Below are positions 37,018 through 46,472 of a stretch of DNA of 64,000 nucleotides, piece by piece. The notes below the pieces were generated by a model. It saw nothing but the letters and a program-made list of their open reading frames with translations, was not told the DNA's origin and made no database searches. The DNA is from Gilvimarinus chinensis DSM 19667 (lineage in GTDB: Bacteria; Pseudomonadota; Gammaproteobacteria; Pseudomonadales; Cellvibrionaceae). Position 1 is the stretch's first letter. The number at the start of each line of letters is the position of its first letter. Location: positions 953,955-1,017,954 of the forward strand of contig NZ_KB898706.1 in the NCBI RefSeq assembly GCF_000377745.1, in the 5' to 3' direction. The translations under genes and the position numbers were made by a program.

Positions 37018-37926
37018 ATGAGTACTTTTTGGAGCCTTTGGATTATCGGCCTGACCCTCACCAACTTAGTTTTGGTGTTGTGGGTTTTGCTGGCCAATCG
37101 CAAGGTGGCGGTAAGGGATGATGAGTCACCCGAAAACCGTACCACAGGACACGTTTACGACGGCATTGAGGAGTACGATAACCCTCTACCACGCTGGTGG
37201 TTCAAGATGTTTATCGCTACTTTTGTATTTGCCGGCGGTTACTTAGCGATATACCCAGGGCTGGGTTCGTTTGAAGGTCTGGCGGGTTGGACTCAGGAAA
37301 AACAGCTGGCCCAGCAACAACAAAAAGCTGATGCACTCTATTCTGAGCAATTCGGTAAATACAATGCCATGCCGATTGAAGAGTTAGCACGTGATCCCGA
37401 GGCCATGAAAATGGGATTGCGTCTGTTCGCAAACAACTGTGCCGTGTGCCACGGTGCAGACGGGGGCGGTAATCATGGGTTCCCGAACCTGACAGACAAC
37501 GACTGGCTATACGGTGGGAATCCCGCCACCATTAAGCAAACGATTACCCTCGGGCGCAAAGGTGTAATGCCGCCCTGGGCCTCAATTTTGGGTGAAGACG
37601 GGGTTCATGAAACCGCTGAATACGTTTTAAGCCTTTCAGGGCGTGAGCATGATGCCGAATTAGCCGCTGCAGGTGCCACACATTTCAAACAGAACTGTGT
37701 TGCTTGTCATGGAGCGGATGGTGAAGGCGTGCAAGCCATGGGCGCTCCTAACCTAACGGACGATATTTGGCTGTACGGCGGTGAGCCAGCTGATATTCGT
37801 CAAACATTACGTCTAGGTCGTAATGGTGTAATGCCTGCGCAACAAGAGCTGTTAAAGGAAAGCCGTATTCACCTGCTAGCGGCTTATGTGTACAGCTTGT
37901 CTTTACCTTACGACGAGCAAGAGTAA
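37018..37926 (+). CDS. ccoP: cbb3 oxidase subunit III, di-haem cytochrome c
   Basis: A 302-residue membrane-anchored cytochrome. Two N-terminal hydrophobic segments ('SLWIIGLTLTNLVLVLWVLL' and the one after 'PRWWFKMFIATFVF') are followed by two cytochrome c domains with 'CAVCHGADGGG' and 'CVACHGADGEG'; Met ligands lie in 'GVMPPW' and 'GVMPAQ'. It receives electrons from soluble or membrane cytochromes. Confidence 0.96.
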   Translation: MSTFWSLWIIGLTLTNLVLVLWVLLANRKVAVRDDESPENRTTGHVYDGIEEYDNPLPRWWFKMFIATFVFAGGYLAIYPGLGSFEGLAGWTQEKQLAQQQQKADALYSEQFGKYNAMPIEELARDPEAMKMGLRLFANNCAVCHGADGGGNHGFPNLTDNDWLYGGNPATIKQTITLGRKGVMPPWASILGEDGVHETAEYVLSLSGREHDAELAAAGATHFKQNCVACHGADGEGVQAMGAPNLTDDIWLYGGEPADIRQTLRLGRNGVMPAQQELLKESRIHLLAAYVYSLSLPYDEQE

Positions 37927-37935
37927 TCTCTACCC

Positions 37936-37955
37936 GCGCCGGGGTAACCCGGCGC
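37936..37955 (+). other. GNRA-type hairpin between ccoP and ccoG
   Basis: A perfect 8-bp stem GCGCCGGG/CCCGGCGC closed by the tetraloop GTAA, with no T-run. It probably protects the ccoNOQP mRNA 3' end and lowers ccoGHIS expression rather than terminating outright. Confidence 0.6.
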
Positions 37956-37986
37956 CTGCCACACTTTACTCACATCGAGGTGTTCT

Positions 37987-39399
37987 GTGAGTCATGATCC
38001 TGCTTCCGACGAACCCCAAGAGGGCATTCGTTACGTTAATCTCTATGAGGCGGAAGATAAGGTTTACACCCGCCGTATTACCGGTTTCTACCAAAAGCTT
38101 CGCCGCTATACGGGCCTGCCATTAATTGCAGGTTTTCTATTGATGCCCTGGTTGGTGATTGACGGGCGTCCGGCCATGCTTTTCGATCTACCTGAGCGTA
38201 AATTCCATATTTTATGGACCACGTTTTGGCCTCAGGATGGGATGTATCTTGCCTGGCTGCTCATTATTGCTGCCTTTATGTTGTTTACTGTTACTGTGTT
38301 AGTGGGGCGAGTCTGGTGTGGCTTTACCTGCCCGCAAACGGTATGGACGCAAATGTATATTTGGGTTGAATACTTATGTCAGGGGGATCGTAACAAGCGT
38401 ATCCGCCTTGATGCGGCCCCTATGAGTTTCAACAAGTTTGTTCGCAAATTAAGCACTTACACCTTATGGTTGGTCATCGCCCTGGTGACCGCCCTGACCT
38501 TTGTGGGGTATTTCGTACCTATCCGGGAGCTCATACTCGGCTTGTTAACCTTGGATGCTTCACTTGCTGCCGCTTTCTGGGTGCTATTTTTTACCGCAGC
38601 TACCTTTACCAATGCCGGATTTATGCGCCAGCAGGTGTGTAAATACATGTGCCCCTACGCCCGATTTCAGGCCGTGATGTATGACCGCGATACGCTCACA
38701 GTATTTTACGACTATGTGCGCGGAGAGAAACGTGGTCCACGCAAACCGAATGAGGATTACAAGGCGGCCGGTAAAGGCGACTGTATTGATTGCTCATGGT
38801 GCGTACAGGTGTGCCCTGTGGATATTGATATCCGCGATGGCATGCAGTCAGAGTGCATCGATTGCGGCTTATGTGTCGATGCATGCAATACCGTGATGGA
38901 TAAAATGAACTACCCGCGCGGTTTGATTCGTTTTACCACCGAAGACAATATTAAACACGGTAAAACACATGTTTTTAGGCCACGTTTTATTGGTTACTTA
39001 GTGGTCTTGCTGGTTATGATCAGCGTTTTCGTTTACAACCTGTCCACCCGTACCGCTTTAGGTATGGAGGTTCTGAGGGATCGCGGTGTCCGAATGTATC
39101 GCATCAGCGGTAAAGATGTCCAAAATGTGTACACTGTTAAAATTAACAACATGGACGCTAAGCCGCATCAGTATCAATTGGAGGTAGACGGCGACTTTGA
39201 TTTTCGTGTCGAAGGTTTTCGACCTATCACCGTTAATTCCGGTGAAGTTTTTACCATGCCGGTACGAGTTGCCGTTGAGCGCAACCAGCTTACCGAGGTG
39301 AAAACCAGCGTGACTTTTACCTTACAAGCCAAGGATAATCCTGAGCTTGTGACGGAGCACGATACCTCGTTTATTGGCCCACAACTGAGAGACCACTAA
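37987..39399 (+). CDS. ccoG: Cytochrome oxidase accessory protein CcoG (FixG), polyferredoxin
   Basis: A 470-residue membrane protein with several helices, two [4Fe-4S] motifs ('CIDCSWCVQVCP', 'CIDCGLCVDACN') and a C-terminal Ig-like periplasmic domain. 'GRVWCGFTCPQTVWTQMYIW' is the FixG/NapH signature. CcoG reduces copper for cbb3 assembly. A GTG start follows GAGGTG; the gene begins the ccoGHIS set. Confidence 0.95.
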   Translation: MSHDPASDEPQEGIRYVNLYEAEDKVYTRRITGFYQKLRRYTGLPLIAGFLLMPWLVIDGRPAMLFDLPERKFHILWTTFWPQDGMYLAWLLIIAAFMLFTVTVLVGRVWCGFTCPQTVWTQMYIWVEYLCQGDRNKRIRLDAAPMSFNKFVRKLSTYTLWLVIALVTALTFVGYFVPIRELILGLLTLDASLAAAFWVLFFTAATFTNAGFMRQQVCKYMCPYARFQAVMYDRDTLTVFYDYVRGEKRGPRKPNEDYKAAGKGDCIDCSWCVQVCPVDIDIRDGMQSECIDCGLCVDACNTVMDKMNYPRGLIRFTTEDNIKHGKTHVFRPRFIGYLVVLLVMISVFVYNLSTRTALGMEVLRDRGVRMYRISGKDVQNVYTVKINNMDAKPHQYQLEVDGDFDFRVEGFRPITVNSGEVFTMPVRVAVERNQLTEVKTSVTFTLQAKDNPELVTEHDTSFIGPQLRDH

Positions 39400-39403
39400 C
39401 CTC

Positions 39404-39928
39404 ATGCAAGATCGCTCTGCCAACCCCTGGTACCGTGAACCCTGGGCCTGGTTTGTTCTCACACCATTGATAGTTGTAGTGATAGTGTCATTAAGCTTCG
39501 TCACCGTCGCGGTGCGCCACGCGGATGATACGGTTATTGATAATTACTATAAACAGGGACGCATGATTAACCAGAGCCTGGAGCAAGACAAACGGGCTGC
39601 CAACTGGCAGCTGCAAGCTCAGCTTAGCTGGGATAGTGCTGAAGGTCGGGTTGAGGTTGAACTCCATTCACCGGTGATCCCTGCGCCGGAAGAATTAACG
39701 TTATGGTTAGATCACCCCTTTGAAGAGTCTATGGATGCCCGGGTACTGCTGAAAAAAGTCAGTGCTACAGGTTATCGTGCCGACAGCCCTGGCTTTGAAC
39801 ATCAATGGTATGTGACATTGGTTCCAGGTAGCGCCGATGAGGGGCGCACCGACTCACCCTGGCGCCTGCGGGGAGAAATTAATTTTGATCAAAGGGAACA
39901 GTGGACGCTCTCACCTGCGGTGCCTTAA
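39404..39928 (+). CDS. ccoH: FixH/CcoH family protein
   Basis: A 174-residue protein with one N-terminal helix ('FVLTPLIVVVIVSLSFVTVAV') and a periplasmic beta-rich domain. The conserved 'DTVIDNYYKQGRMINQSLEQD' region is the FixH signature. It assists cbb3 assembly together with CcoG, CcoI and CcoS. It lies 4 bases after ccoG and 3 bases before ccoI. Confidence 0.9.
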   Translation: MQDRSANPWYREPWAWFVLTPLIVVVIVSLSFVTVAVRHADDTVIDNYYKQGRMINQSLEQDKRAANWQLQAQLSWDSAEGRVEVELHSPVIPAPEELTLWLDHPFEESMDARVLLKKVSATGYRADSPGFEHQWYVTLVPGSADEGRTDSPWRLRGEINFDQREQWTLSPAVP

Positions 39929-39931
39929 TTC

Positions 39932-42310
39932 ATGAGCGCGGGTTCTTCTGAGGTGTCTGGTTGCTATCATTGCGGGTTACCATTACCGAAGCGGGCAGAA
40001 TACCCTGTCGATATCGATGGCGAGATACGCTATATGTGTTGTCCCGGTTGCCAGGCCGTGGCTTCTGCCATTGTCAACGGTGGGCTTCAACAGTTTTACC
40101 AATATCGTAGTGAGCTCAGCGACAGGCCCGGAGAGAACGGGCGTGATTTTTCTATTTATGACCTTCCTGAGATTCAGGAAGAGTTTGTTCTTCCTCTGCA
40201 TGAAAGTCGCCACCAAGCCAGCTTATTGCTGGAGGGTATTTCGTGCGCTGCGTGCAGCTGGCTGATTGAAAAACACTTGCAGCCTTTGCCCGGAGTGGAG
40301 TCGGTGCGGGTGAATGTCACCAGTTATCGGGCGCAGCTGGTTTACGATCCCTCAAAAATTAAGCTGAGCGACTTGATGAGCAAGCTCGCCGCGATCGGCT
40401 ACCAACCGCGCCCTGCCACCGATGAACAACAAGCGCAGCTTGACGCCCGCGAAAATCGCCGCGCTTTATTGCGCTTGGGGGTCGCTGGGTTTGGCATGAT
40501 GCAAGCCGGCATGGTGGCGGTTGGGCTGTATACGGGCGCGGTGGATGAGTGGCAGAACTTATTGCGCTGGCTGAGCTTACTGTTGGCTACACCGGTGGTG
40601 TTTTACAGTGCTTGGCCGTTCTTTAACAACGCTTGGCGCAGTATTAAAAGCGGAAGCCTGGTGATGGATGTCCCCGTCGCCTTGGCCATTGGCCTCGGCT
40701 ACGGCGCCAGCTGCTGGGCAACATTAAAAGGGGTGGGCGATGTTTATTTTGAATCCATTGCCATGTTTGTTTTTTTTCTGCTGGTGGGGCGCTATCTGGA
40801 GTTACGCTCCCGCACACGCAGTCGTATTGGGCTCGCAAACGTTGCGCAGCTGCTACCGCCGGTGGCGGAAAGGCTAAATGACGGAATATGGCAACAAGTT
40901 CCGGTGCGGTTGCTGCACATTGGAGATCGGGTAAGGGTTAGTGCGGGGCAAAGCTTTTGTGCCGATGGCATTGTGCGTTCGGGTAGTAGCTGCACTGATG
41001 AGTCGTTGCTGACTGGTGAATCCCGCCCGGTGGAAAAAAAGCCTGGAGATTTCGTCATCGCCGGCAGTGGCAATATCGATAGCCCCCTGGAGTTTGAGGT
41101 AACGGCTCTGGGTACCGACACTCGATTGTCATCCATTGAGCGTTTGATTGACCGCGCGCAAAAAGACAAGCCTAGACGGGCTTTGATCGCCGACCGTGTC
41201 GCTCGGTATTTTGTGGCCACGGTGCTGTTGGTGTGCGCGGTTGTGTACTGGTATTGGCATAGCACTGAGCCCACTCGAGCGCTTTGGATCGCGTTGTCGG
41301 TACTGGTGGTCACGTGTCCTTGCGCCCTGGCGCTTGCCATGCCCACAGCGTTAACGACATCTACAGAGTACCTACGTCGCCAGGGGGTATTGATGACCCG
41401 AGGTCATGTGCTGGAGAGTCTGGAGCAGATTGACAGGGTGATTTTTGATAAAACCGGTACCCTGACCAGTGGGCATCTCTCTGTAGAGGACTGTATTGTA
41501 CTGTGCGATGGTGCTCAGGAATCTAAGTGTTTGGCGATTGCCGCCGCCTTAGAAGAGGGCAGTGCCCACCCTATTGCCAGTGCTTTTTCTTCGTGGCGAG
41601 GCCAGTGTGTGGCTGACTCCATCAAACAGAATACGGGCCGCGGGGTGAGTGGGTATGTTGAGGGAGAGCGCTATCAATTGGGGCGCCCAGATACCATCGA
41701 CAGCGGTGTCAGCGCCCCCTCTGGCGATTGTTTATGGCTGCTATTGGCAGACAGCAAAGGCCCGTTGGCCTGGATCGGCTTAGCCGATCCTATTCGCCCC
41801 GAAGCTTCCGATGTGGTGTCTCGCTTGCAGCAACAAGGAATTAACGTGGAACTGCTGAGTGGTGATGCTGAGGCGAATGTGGCGAGAGTTGCGCGCTTGC
41901 TGGGCATTAGTGAATTTCGTGCGGGGGCGACGCCAGATGGCAAACTGTCGCACCTGGGCCAGCGACAGCGCGCAGGTGATAAAGTACTGATGGTCGGGGA
42001 TGGCATTAATGACGTACCAGTGCTTTCGGCCGCTGATGTGTCCCTGGCTATGGCCAGAGCGTCGGATCTGGCGCAAACTCATGCCGATGCGCTGTTGTTG
42101 TCTGACAGTCTTGAACCTTTACCTATGGCGCTTCGCAGGGCAAAACGAACAGCTACGGTGGTACGACAAAACCTGGGGCTATCGCTGCTTTATAACTTGC
42201 TTGCACTGCCTTTGGCGGCGGCCGGGTTGATCGCGCCATGGGCCGCAGCGCTGGGCATGACAACCAGTTCGCTGGTGGTGGTGGTTAATGCTTTGCGCCT
42301 TTCTCGGTAA
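39932..42310 (+). CDS. ccoI: Copper-exporting P-type ATPase CcoI (FixI)
   Basis: A 792-residue P1B ATPase. An N-terminal Cys-rich motif ('CYHCGLPLPKRAEYP', 'MCCPGCQAV') is followed by an HMA domain ('GISCAACSWLIEK'), membrane helices with metal site 'CPCALALAMP', phosphorylation site 'DKTGTLTSG' and hinge 'MVGDGINDVPVLSAADVS'. It moves Cu(I) to the periplasm for insertion into CcoN rather than for detoxification. Confidence 0.95.
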   Translation: MSAGSSEVSGCYHCGLPLPKRAEYPVDIDGEIRYMCCPGCQAVASAIVNGGLQQFYQYRSELSDRPGENGRDFSIYDLPEIQEEFVLPLHESRHQASLLLEGISCAACSWLIEKHLQPLPGVESVRVNVTSYRAQLVYDPSKIKLSDLMSKLAAIGYQPRPATDEQQAQLDARENRRALLRLGVAGFGMMQAGMVAVGLYTGAVDEWQNLLRWLSLLLATPVVFYSAWPFFNNAWRSIKSGSLVMDVPVALAIGLGYGASCWATLKGVGDVYFESIAMFVFFLLVGRYLELRSRTRSRIGLANVAQLLPPVAERLNDGIWQQVPVRLLHIGDRVRVSAGQSFCADGIVRSGSSCTDESLLTGESRPVEKKPGDFVIAGSGNIDSPLEFEVTALGTDTRLSSIERLIDRAQKDKPRRALIADRVARYFVATVLLVCAVVYWYWHSTEPTRALWIALSVLVVTCPCALALAMPTALTTSTEYLRRQGVLMTRGHVLESLEQIDRVIFDKTGTLTSGHLSVEDCIVLCDGAQESKCLAIAAALEEGSAHPIASAFSSWRGQCVADSIKQNTGRGVSGYVEGERYQLGRPDTIDSGVSAPSGDCLWLLLADSKGPLAWIGLADPIRPEASDVVSRLQQQGINVELLSGDAEANVARVARLLGISEFRAGATPDGKLSHLGQRQRAGDKVLMVGDGINDVPVLSAADVSLAMARASDLAQTHADALLLSDSLEPLPMALRRAKRTATVVRQNLGLSLLYNLLALPLAAAGLIAPWAAALGMTTSSLVVVVNALRLSR

Positions 42311-42324
42311 ACCGGAGTTTGGTT

Positions 42325-42540
42325 GTGGATAGTTTATTTTTTCTTATTCCCATTGCTCTTATTTTTGTAGCCATTGCCATACGTGCGTTTTTTTGGGCCA
42401 TTAATTCTGGGCAGTACGATAATTTAGATACCGAAGCTCATCGGATTCTGTTTGATGATGAGCGCCACCCTCAACCCAAACCCAGCCCTGATGATAAAAA
42501 GACTAAAGCTTCCATAAAGGATCAAGTTGGACGTGACTGA
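42325..42540 (+). CDS. ccoS: cbb3 oxidase maturation protein CcoS
   Basis: A 71-residue protein: one membrane helix, then 'FFWAINSGQYDNLDTEAHRILFDDE', the strict CcoS signature. It is needed for cofactor insertion into cbb3 oxidase. I chose the GTG at 42325, seven bases after GGAG; an upstream TTG is possible. Confidence 0.93.
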   Translation: MDSLFFLIPIALIFVAIAIRAFFWAINSGQYDNLDTEAHRILFDDERHPQPKPSPDDKKTKASIKDQVGRD

Positions 42541-43282
42541 ACCATTAAGTATTGTCACTGGAGTGCTGTTAGGGTTTTTCAGTAGCAGCCACTGTGTGGG
42601 TATGTGTGGCGGTATTATGGGGGCTTTAACCTTGGCGGTCGGCGAGGTTTCTGCTGCACGTCGGGCTTTCATTGTTTTCAGTTATAACCTGGGCCGTATA
42701 GCCAGCTATAGCCTAATGGGTGCCTTGGTGGCTTTGGCGGGTGAACAGCTGACTACCATGGGGGCCGGTATGTGGCTGCGATTGGCCGCGGCTTTTTTAC
42801 TTTTTGCAATGGCGTTGTATTTATTGGATTGGTGGCGCGGCTTAACTCGCTTAGAAGCCTTAGGCGGGGGGTTGTGGCGCCTCCTACAGCCCTGGGGACA
42901 GCGCTTGCTGCCGGTGCGAACTCCAGGCCGTGCGCTGTTACTTGGCGTTATATGGGGTTGGCTACCCTGTGGGTTAGTGTATACCGCTTTAGCCTACGCC
43001 ATGCTGCAACCGAACAGTGCAGCGGGTGCCAGTTTTATGTTGGCCTTTGGGGTTGGAACCTTGCCGGCCGTAGTGCTTGTGGCCCTGGCCGCTGCACCCA
43101 TCATGCGCCTGATGCGGGCACGTTATGTTCGTATTGCGGCTGCTCTGTTGCTGATCATTTTCTCAGCTTGGACGGCTTATGGTGCGTTAGGAAGCGGCCA
43201 CAGCCATCATCATGCTCCCTCGAGTGATCACTCTCCTGCATCTGAAACTGCCCCCGAATCGCACCACCACCATCACCATTAG
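42533..43282 (+). CDS. TauE/SafE-like membrane protein with a C-terminal His6 tail
   Basis: A protein of about 249 residues with six or more hydrophobic segments. 'SSHCVGMCGGIMGAL' near the N-terminus is the Cys-containing motif of the SafE/UreH-like family that often follows ccoS; these proteins are thought to handle copper. The last 28 residues are His-rich ('HSHHHAP...'), ending in six consecutive His, likely a metal-binding tail. The start overlaps the ccoS stop: GTG at 42533 or TTG at 42527 are both possible. Confidence 0.85.
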   Translation: MTEPLSIVTGVLLGFFSSSHCVGMCGGIMGALTLAVGEVSAARRAFIVFSYNLGRIASYSLMGALVALAGEQLTTMGAGMWLRLAAAFLLFAMALYLLDWWRGLTRLEALGGGLWRLLQPWGQRLLPVRTPGRALLLGVIWGWLPCGLVYTALAYAMLQPNSAAGASFMLAFGVGTLPAVVLVALAAAPIMRLMRARYVRIAAALLLIIFSAWTAYGALGSGHSHHHAPSSDHSPASETAPESHHHHHH

Positions 43283-43433
43283 CGAATGCTTACAGCCGTT
43301 ATTACAAAGTTTTACGGTACCAGTTTAGGAGCATGGTATTTTGTATCAATGCGTGGCAAGCTAGTTGCATTGCTTAATACTATTCGTTCATTCAGCTATG
43401 GAGTTACCCAGCCGCAAAGTGCGGTTACATTAT

Positions 43434-45128
43434 ATGAATAACAGGGTCATTGGATTAGGATTGGCAGCAGTATTATCAGGTTGCTCACTTTTTACACTAG
43501 GGGCAGAGCCGAACAAAGATGATACGTGCTATCTGTTCGATTATGAGCAGTCGGCTTTGTCGCGTTTCCGCGATAGTAACCGTTTAGATACATCGGATAT
43601 TGACGATCTTAGTGGCAAGGTTATACGCAATATTCGGTATATGCGAGTGGGGGTGTTTGACGAGACAAACCCAGACGAAAATAACTCTCTTTATCGGTTT
43701 TTGAATCGCTTACACATCAACACGAAAGAATACGTAGTGTCGTCGCAAATTCTTTTTGCGGCAGGCGATACCCTAGATCCAGATGTCGTTCATGAAACCG
43801 AGCGCTTATTGCGCAGCCGGGATTATTTTGCAGGGGCTTTTATCGTCCCGGAGAAAATTTGCCAGGATACCGTGGACTTGGTTGTCGTCACCCGTGACAG
43901 CTGGTCATTGGAAATTGAGGGCTCGTTTAGCCATAGTGGTGGTGATTCTTCAACGGGTATTGGTATTAGTGACGACAATATTCTGGGCACGGGAACCAGC
44001 TTTTCAATCGGTTATGAACAAGACGAAGAGCGTAAAGGCGTTCGTTACTCGCTCAGTACGGATCATCTGCTCGATAGCCGCTGGGCTACGCGTATAGCCT
44101 ATGCGGATAATTCCGACGGCGAAAATGTTATCTTCGAGCTGCAACGTCCGTTTTATTCACGCCATATTCCCTGGTCCGCCGGTGGCCATTATCAAGATGT
44201 TACCGAGGCTGAGATTATTCGCTCTAATGATGAAGAAATTAACGAATATCAGCACCAAAACATCAATCAAGAAATATTTTATGGTCATAGCTTAAGCATA
44301 ACGCCTACAGCGACTCAACGCTTGATTGGGGGGTATACCGTTGAAGAAGATACCTTCTACGCCAACGAAAACACTACGGATTTAGGTGTTCCTGACAGCC
44401 GCCGGATGAGTTACCCGTGGCTGGAATACCAGTATCTGGAAGATAAGTACGCCGTGTTCCGTAACCTCAATCAAATACAGCGCACTGAAGATGTGCCTTT
44501 AGGGATAACATTCGGTTTTCGTGTTGGTTATGGCGAGGCAGATCTATCCAATCATGGGGATGCTGTTCGTTACATTGGTCAGTATCAGCACATTTACAGC
44601 GTCGATGACAAGCATCTGTTAGCCGTTCAGTTGGGGGTGGATGGGCGTGACCATCTTGATTCTGATGGGGCTGACAGTGCGATCTGGTCGTCACAAGTTT
44701 CTTACAATTTAATGCAGAATTATAAAAACCGATGGTACGGCAGTATTAGTTACGATGTGGGGCAGGATTTGCTTCAGCATGAGGAGCTTACTGTGGGTGG
44801 TATTGTCGGAATGCGCGGTTACCCGACCTCATTCCAACGAGGTAAAAAGCGCTTTATATCGACAATTGAACGTCGATATTACTCCGATTGGCACTGGTTT
44901 AACCTGGTCAGGGTTGGGGCGGTAGCGTTTATTGAAGCCGGTAAAGCCTGGGATGGCCCCGGAGCACAAGACAATCCAATGCTGGCGGATGCAGGTATCG
45001 GATTGCGATTCAGTTCCAGTAAAGTCCGCGTAGGTAGCGTAGTGCATGTAGATATTGCAACGCCTCTTATCGAAAACGATGGAATCGACGATTACCAACT
45101 TTTAATTAAAGCAAAGCAACAGTTTTAG
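43434..45128 (+). CDS. Omp85/BamA-like outer-membrane protein with a single POTRA domain
   Basis: A protein of about 564 residues. The N-terminus has a signal with a lipobox-like 'VLSGC' at residue 18, then about 140 residues including one POTRA-like domain ('LDPDVVHETERLLRSRDYF'), then a beta-barrel of about 400 residues. 'VGGIVGMRGYP' late in the barrel is the (V/I)RG(F/Y) motif of Omp85 proteins, and the last residue is Phe, as for BAM substrates. It is shorter than BamA or TamA, so it may be a small secretion or assembly pore for the neighbouring gene product. I chose the ATG at 43434; another at 43398 is possible. Confidence 0.75.
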   Translation: MNNRVIGLGLAAVLSGCSLFTLGAEPNKDDTCYLFDYEQSALSRFRDSNRLDTSDIDDLSGKVIRNIRYMRVGVFDETNPDENNSLYRFLNRLHINTKEYVVSSQILFAAGDTLDPDVVHETERLLRSRDYFAGAFIVPEKICQDTVDLVVVTRDSWSLEIEGSFSHSGGDSSTGIGISDDNILGTGTSFSIGYEQDEERKGVRYSLSTDHLLDSRWATRIAYADNSDGENVIFELQRPFYSRHIPWSAGGHYQDVTEAEIIRSNDEEINEYQHQNINQEIFYGHSLSITPTATQRLIGGYTVEEDTFYANENTTDLGVPDSRRMSYPWLEYQYLEDKYAVFRNLNQIQRTEDVPLGITFGFRVGYGEADLSNHGDAVRYIGQYQHIYSVDDKHLLAVQLGVDGRDHLDSDGADSAIWSSQVSYNLMQNYKNRWYGSISYDVGQDLLQHEELTVGGIVGMRGYPTSFQRGKKRFISTIERRYYSDWHWFNLVRVGAVAFIEAGKAWDGPGAQDNPMLADAGIGLRFSSSKVRVGSVVHVDIATPLIENDGIDDYQLLIKAKQQF

Positions 45129-45181
45129 AGCCTCCAATGCCCAGAAAATAATGCCTATAACCAACATAACTAGGAGGATGC

Positions 45182-46093
45182 ATGAAGCGAATAGGATTGA
45201 TCGGGATAATTATGTCTGGCGCGTTAGCTCTGTTGGCCAGCGCGCAAGATGAAGTAAATTTTAAAACCAACGAAGTCGGCAAAGGTTTATACGTCATTTC
45301 AGGCGTAGGTGGGTTTGCTGGGGGTAATGTATTAATCAGTACTGGTGACGATGGCACAGTTATGATTGATGACTCTGTTGCACCGCTGTTAGGAAAGTTA
45401 CGAGAAGCGATAAAAAAAGTAACGGATCAGGAAGTAACGTTTTTAATTAATACCCATCTTCATAATGACCATACAGGCAATAATCTGAGCTTTGCGTCTA
45501 CGGGTGCCAATATTATCGGTCATAAAAATGTTCGTGAGCGGATGGCCCAAGACGAAGAAAGAGATCCTCAATCCCTTCCATTACTGACGTTTACCGATGA
45601 GGTGTCACTTTATCTTAATGGCCAGCGCGCCCAGGTAATGCATGTGGCTCGTGCTCACACCGATGGTGATTCAATCATCTATTTCCCCGATGCAAATGTC
45701 CTGCATGTGGGTGACATTCTATTTAACGGCTTGTTTCCTTTTATTGATCTGGATAATGGTGGGTCAGTCCAGGGGTATCTGGACGCTCAAATGCGTGTGT
45801 TAGAGCTTGCTGATGAGCAAACCATCATTGTACCTGGCCATGGTCCCTTGGCCCGCCGGGGGGACCTCATCCGTAGTCATGAAATGCTCATCGATGCGAG
45901 ACAACGAGTGGCGAAGATGATTATGAACGGTAAAAAGGAAGAAGAAATTGTTGCAGCTAATCCGTTAGCGGATTATCACAATGATTGGAGCTGGGATTTC
46001 ATTACGACGGAAAAAATGACCAGACAACTACATCGTGATTTACATATGCACGGGGACGGCTCCCATCAGCATGGGGAGCATCACCATCATTGA
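45182..46093 (+). CDS. Secreted metallo-beta-lactamase-fold hydrolase
   Basis: A 303-residue protein with a signal peptide (cleavage near 'LLASAQ'). The zinc motif 'THLHNDHTGNN' (HxHxDH), a further His in 'ARAHTDGDS', Asp in 'HVGDILFNG' and the last His in 'VPGHGPLA' are all present, so it should bind two metals and be active. The C-terminus is His-rich, ending in four His. Substrate is unknown; antibiotic hydrolysis is not implied. AGGAGG lies just before the ATG, 53 bases after the Omp85-like gene, so the two may be co-transcribed. Confidence 0.85.
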   Translation: MKRIGLIGIIMSGALALLASAQDEVNFKTNEVGKGLYVISGVGGFAGGNVLISTGDDGTVMIDDSVAPLLGKLREAIKKVTDQEVTFLINTHLHNDHTGNNLSFASTGANIIGHKNVRERMAQDEERDPQSLPLLTFTDEVSLYLNGQRAQVMHVARAHTDGDSIIYFPDANVLHVGDILFNGLFPFIDLDNGGSVQGYLDAQMRVLELADEQTIIVPGHGPLARRGDLIRSHEMLIDARQRVAKMIMNGKKEEEIVAANPLADYHNDWSWDFITTEKMTRQLHRDLHMHGDGSHQHGEHHHH

Positions 46094-46472
46094 GTTTCAC
46101 TATCCCGTAAAATGTGCGGGGTGGTGAATATTAAGCATAAGACAGAGGCTTTTCTTTTAGCCTGGGTGGGAGTTCAATTTAAGCCAAATAGATGGCCATT
46201 ACTTTCACTTAGGCTGCTACTTTACCTACCATAATTTTGATAGCTTTATACGTCTCCCAAGCAGAGTATTTTGCTCGTATTATTCCTGTTAAAAGATCCC
46301 CCTTTGATACACGCTTTTAGTGTTTTAGTCTGATACAGTCGCAGGCAGAGGTTGATGTAAATGAGCATCTACAATGTTTACCTCTGGCTTTAAGTGTTTG
46401 TGTATTGAAGCCAATGCTTTAAGGGGGCTCCAGGCGCTGTAGAGGGTGCTGAATAAGGTGATGTAACGTTAC
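46094..46472. other. 379-base intergenic region without a convincing gene
   Basis: No supported gene is seen here. A small hairpin (AGGCT/AGCCT, loop TTTCTTTT) at 46146-46163 could be a weak terminator for the upstream gene. GTAACGTTAC at 46463-46472 is a 10-bp palindrome touching the next start codon and might be an operator. Confidence 0.4.
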
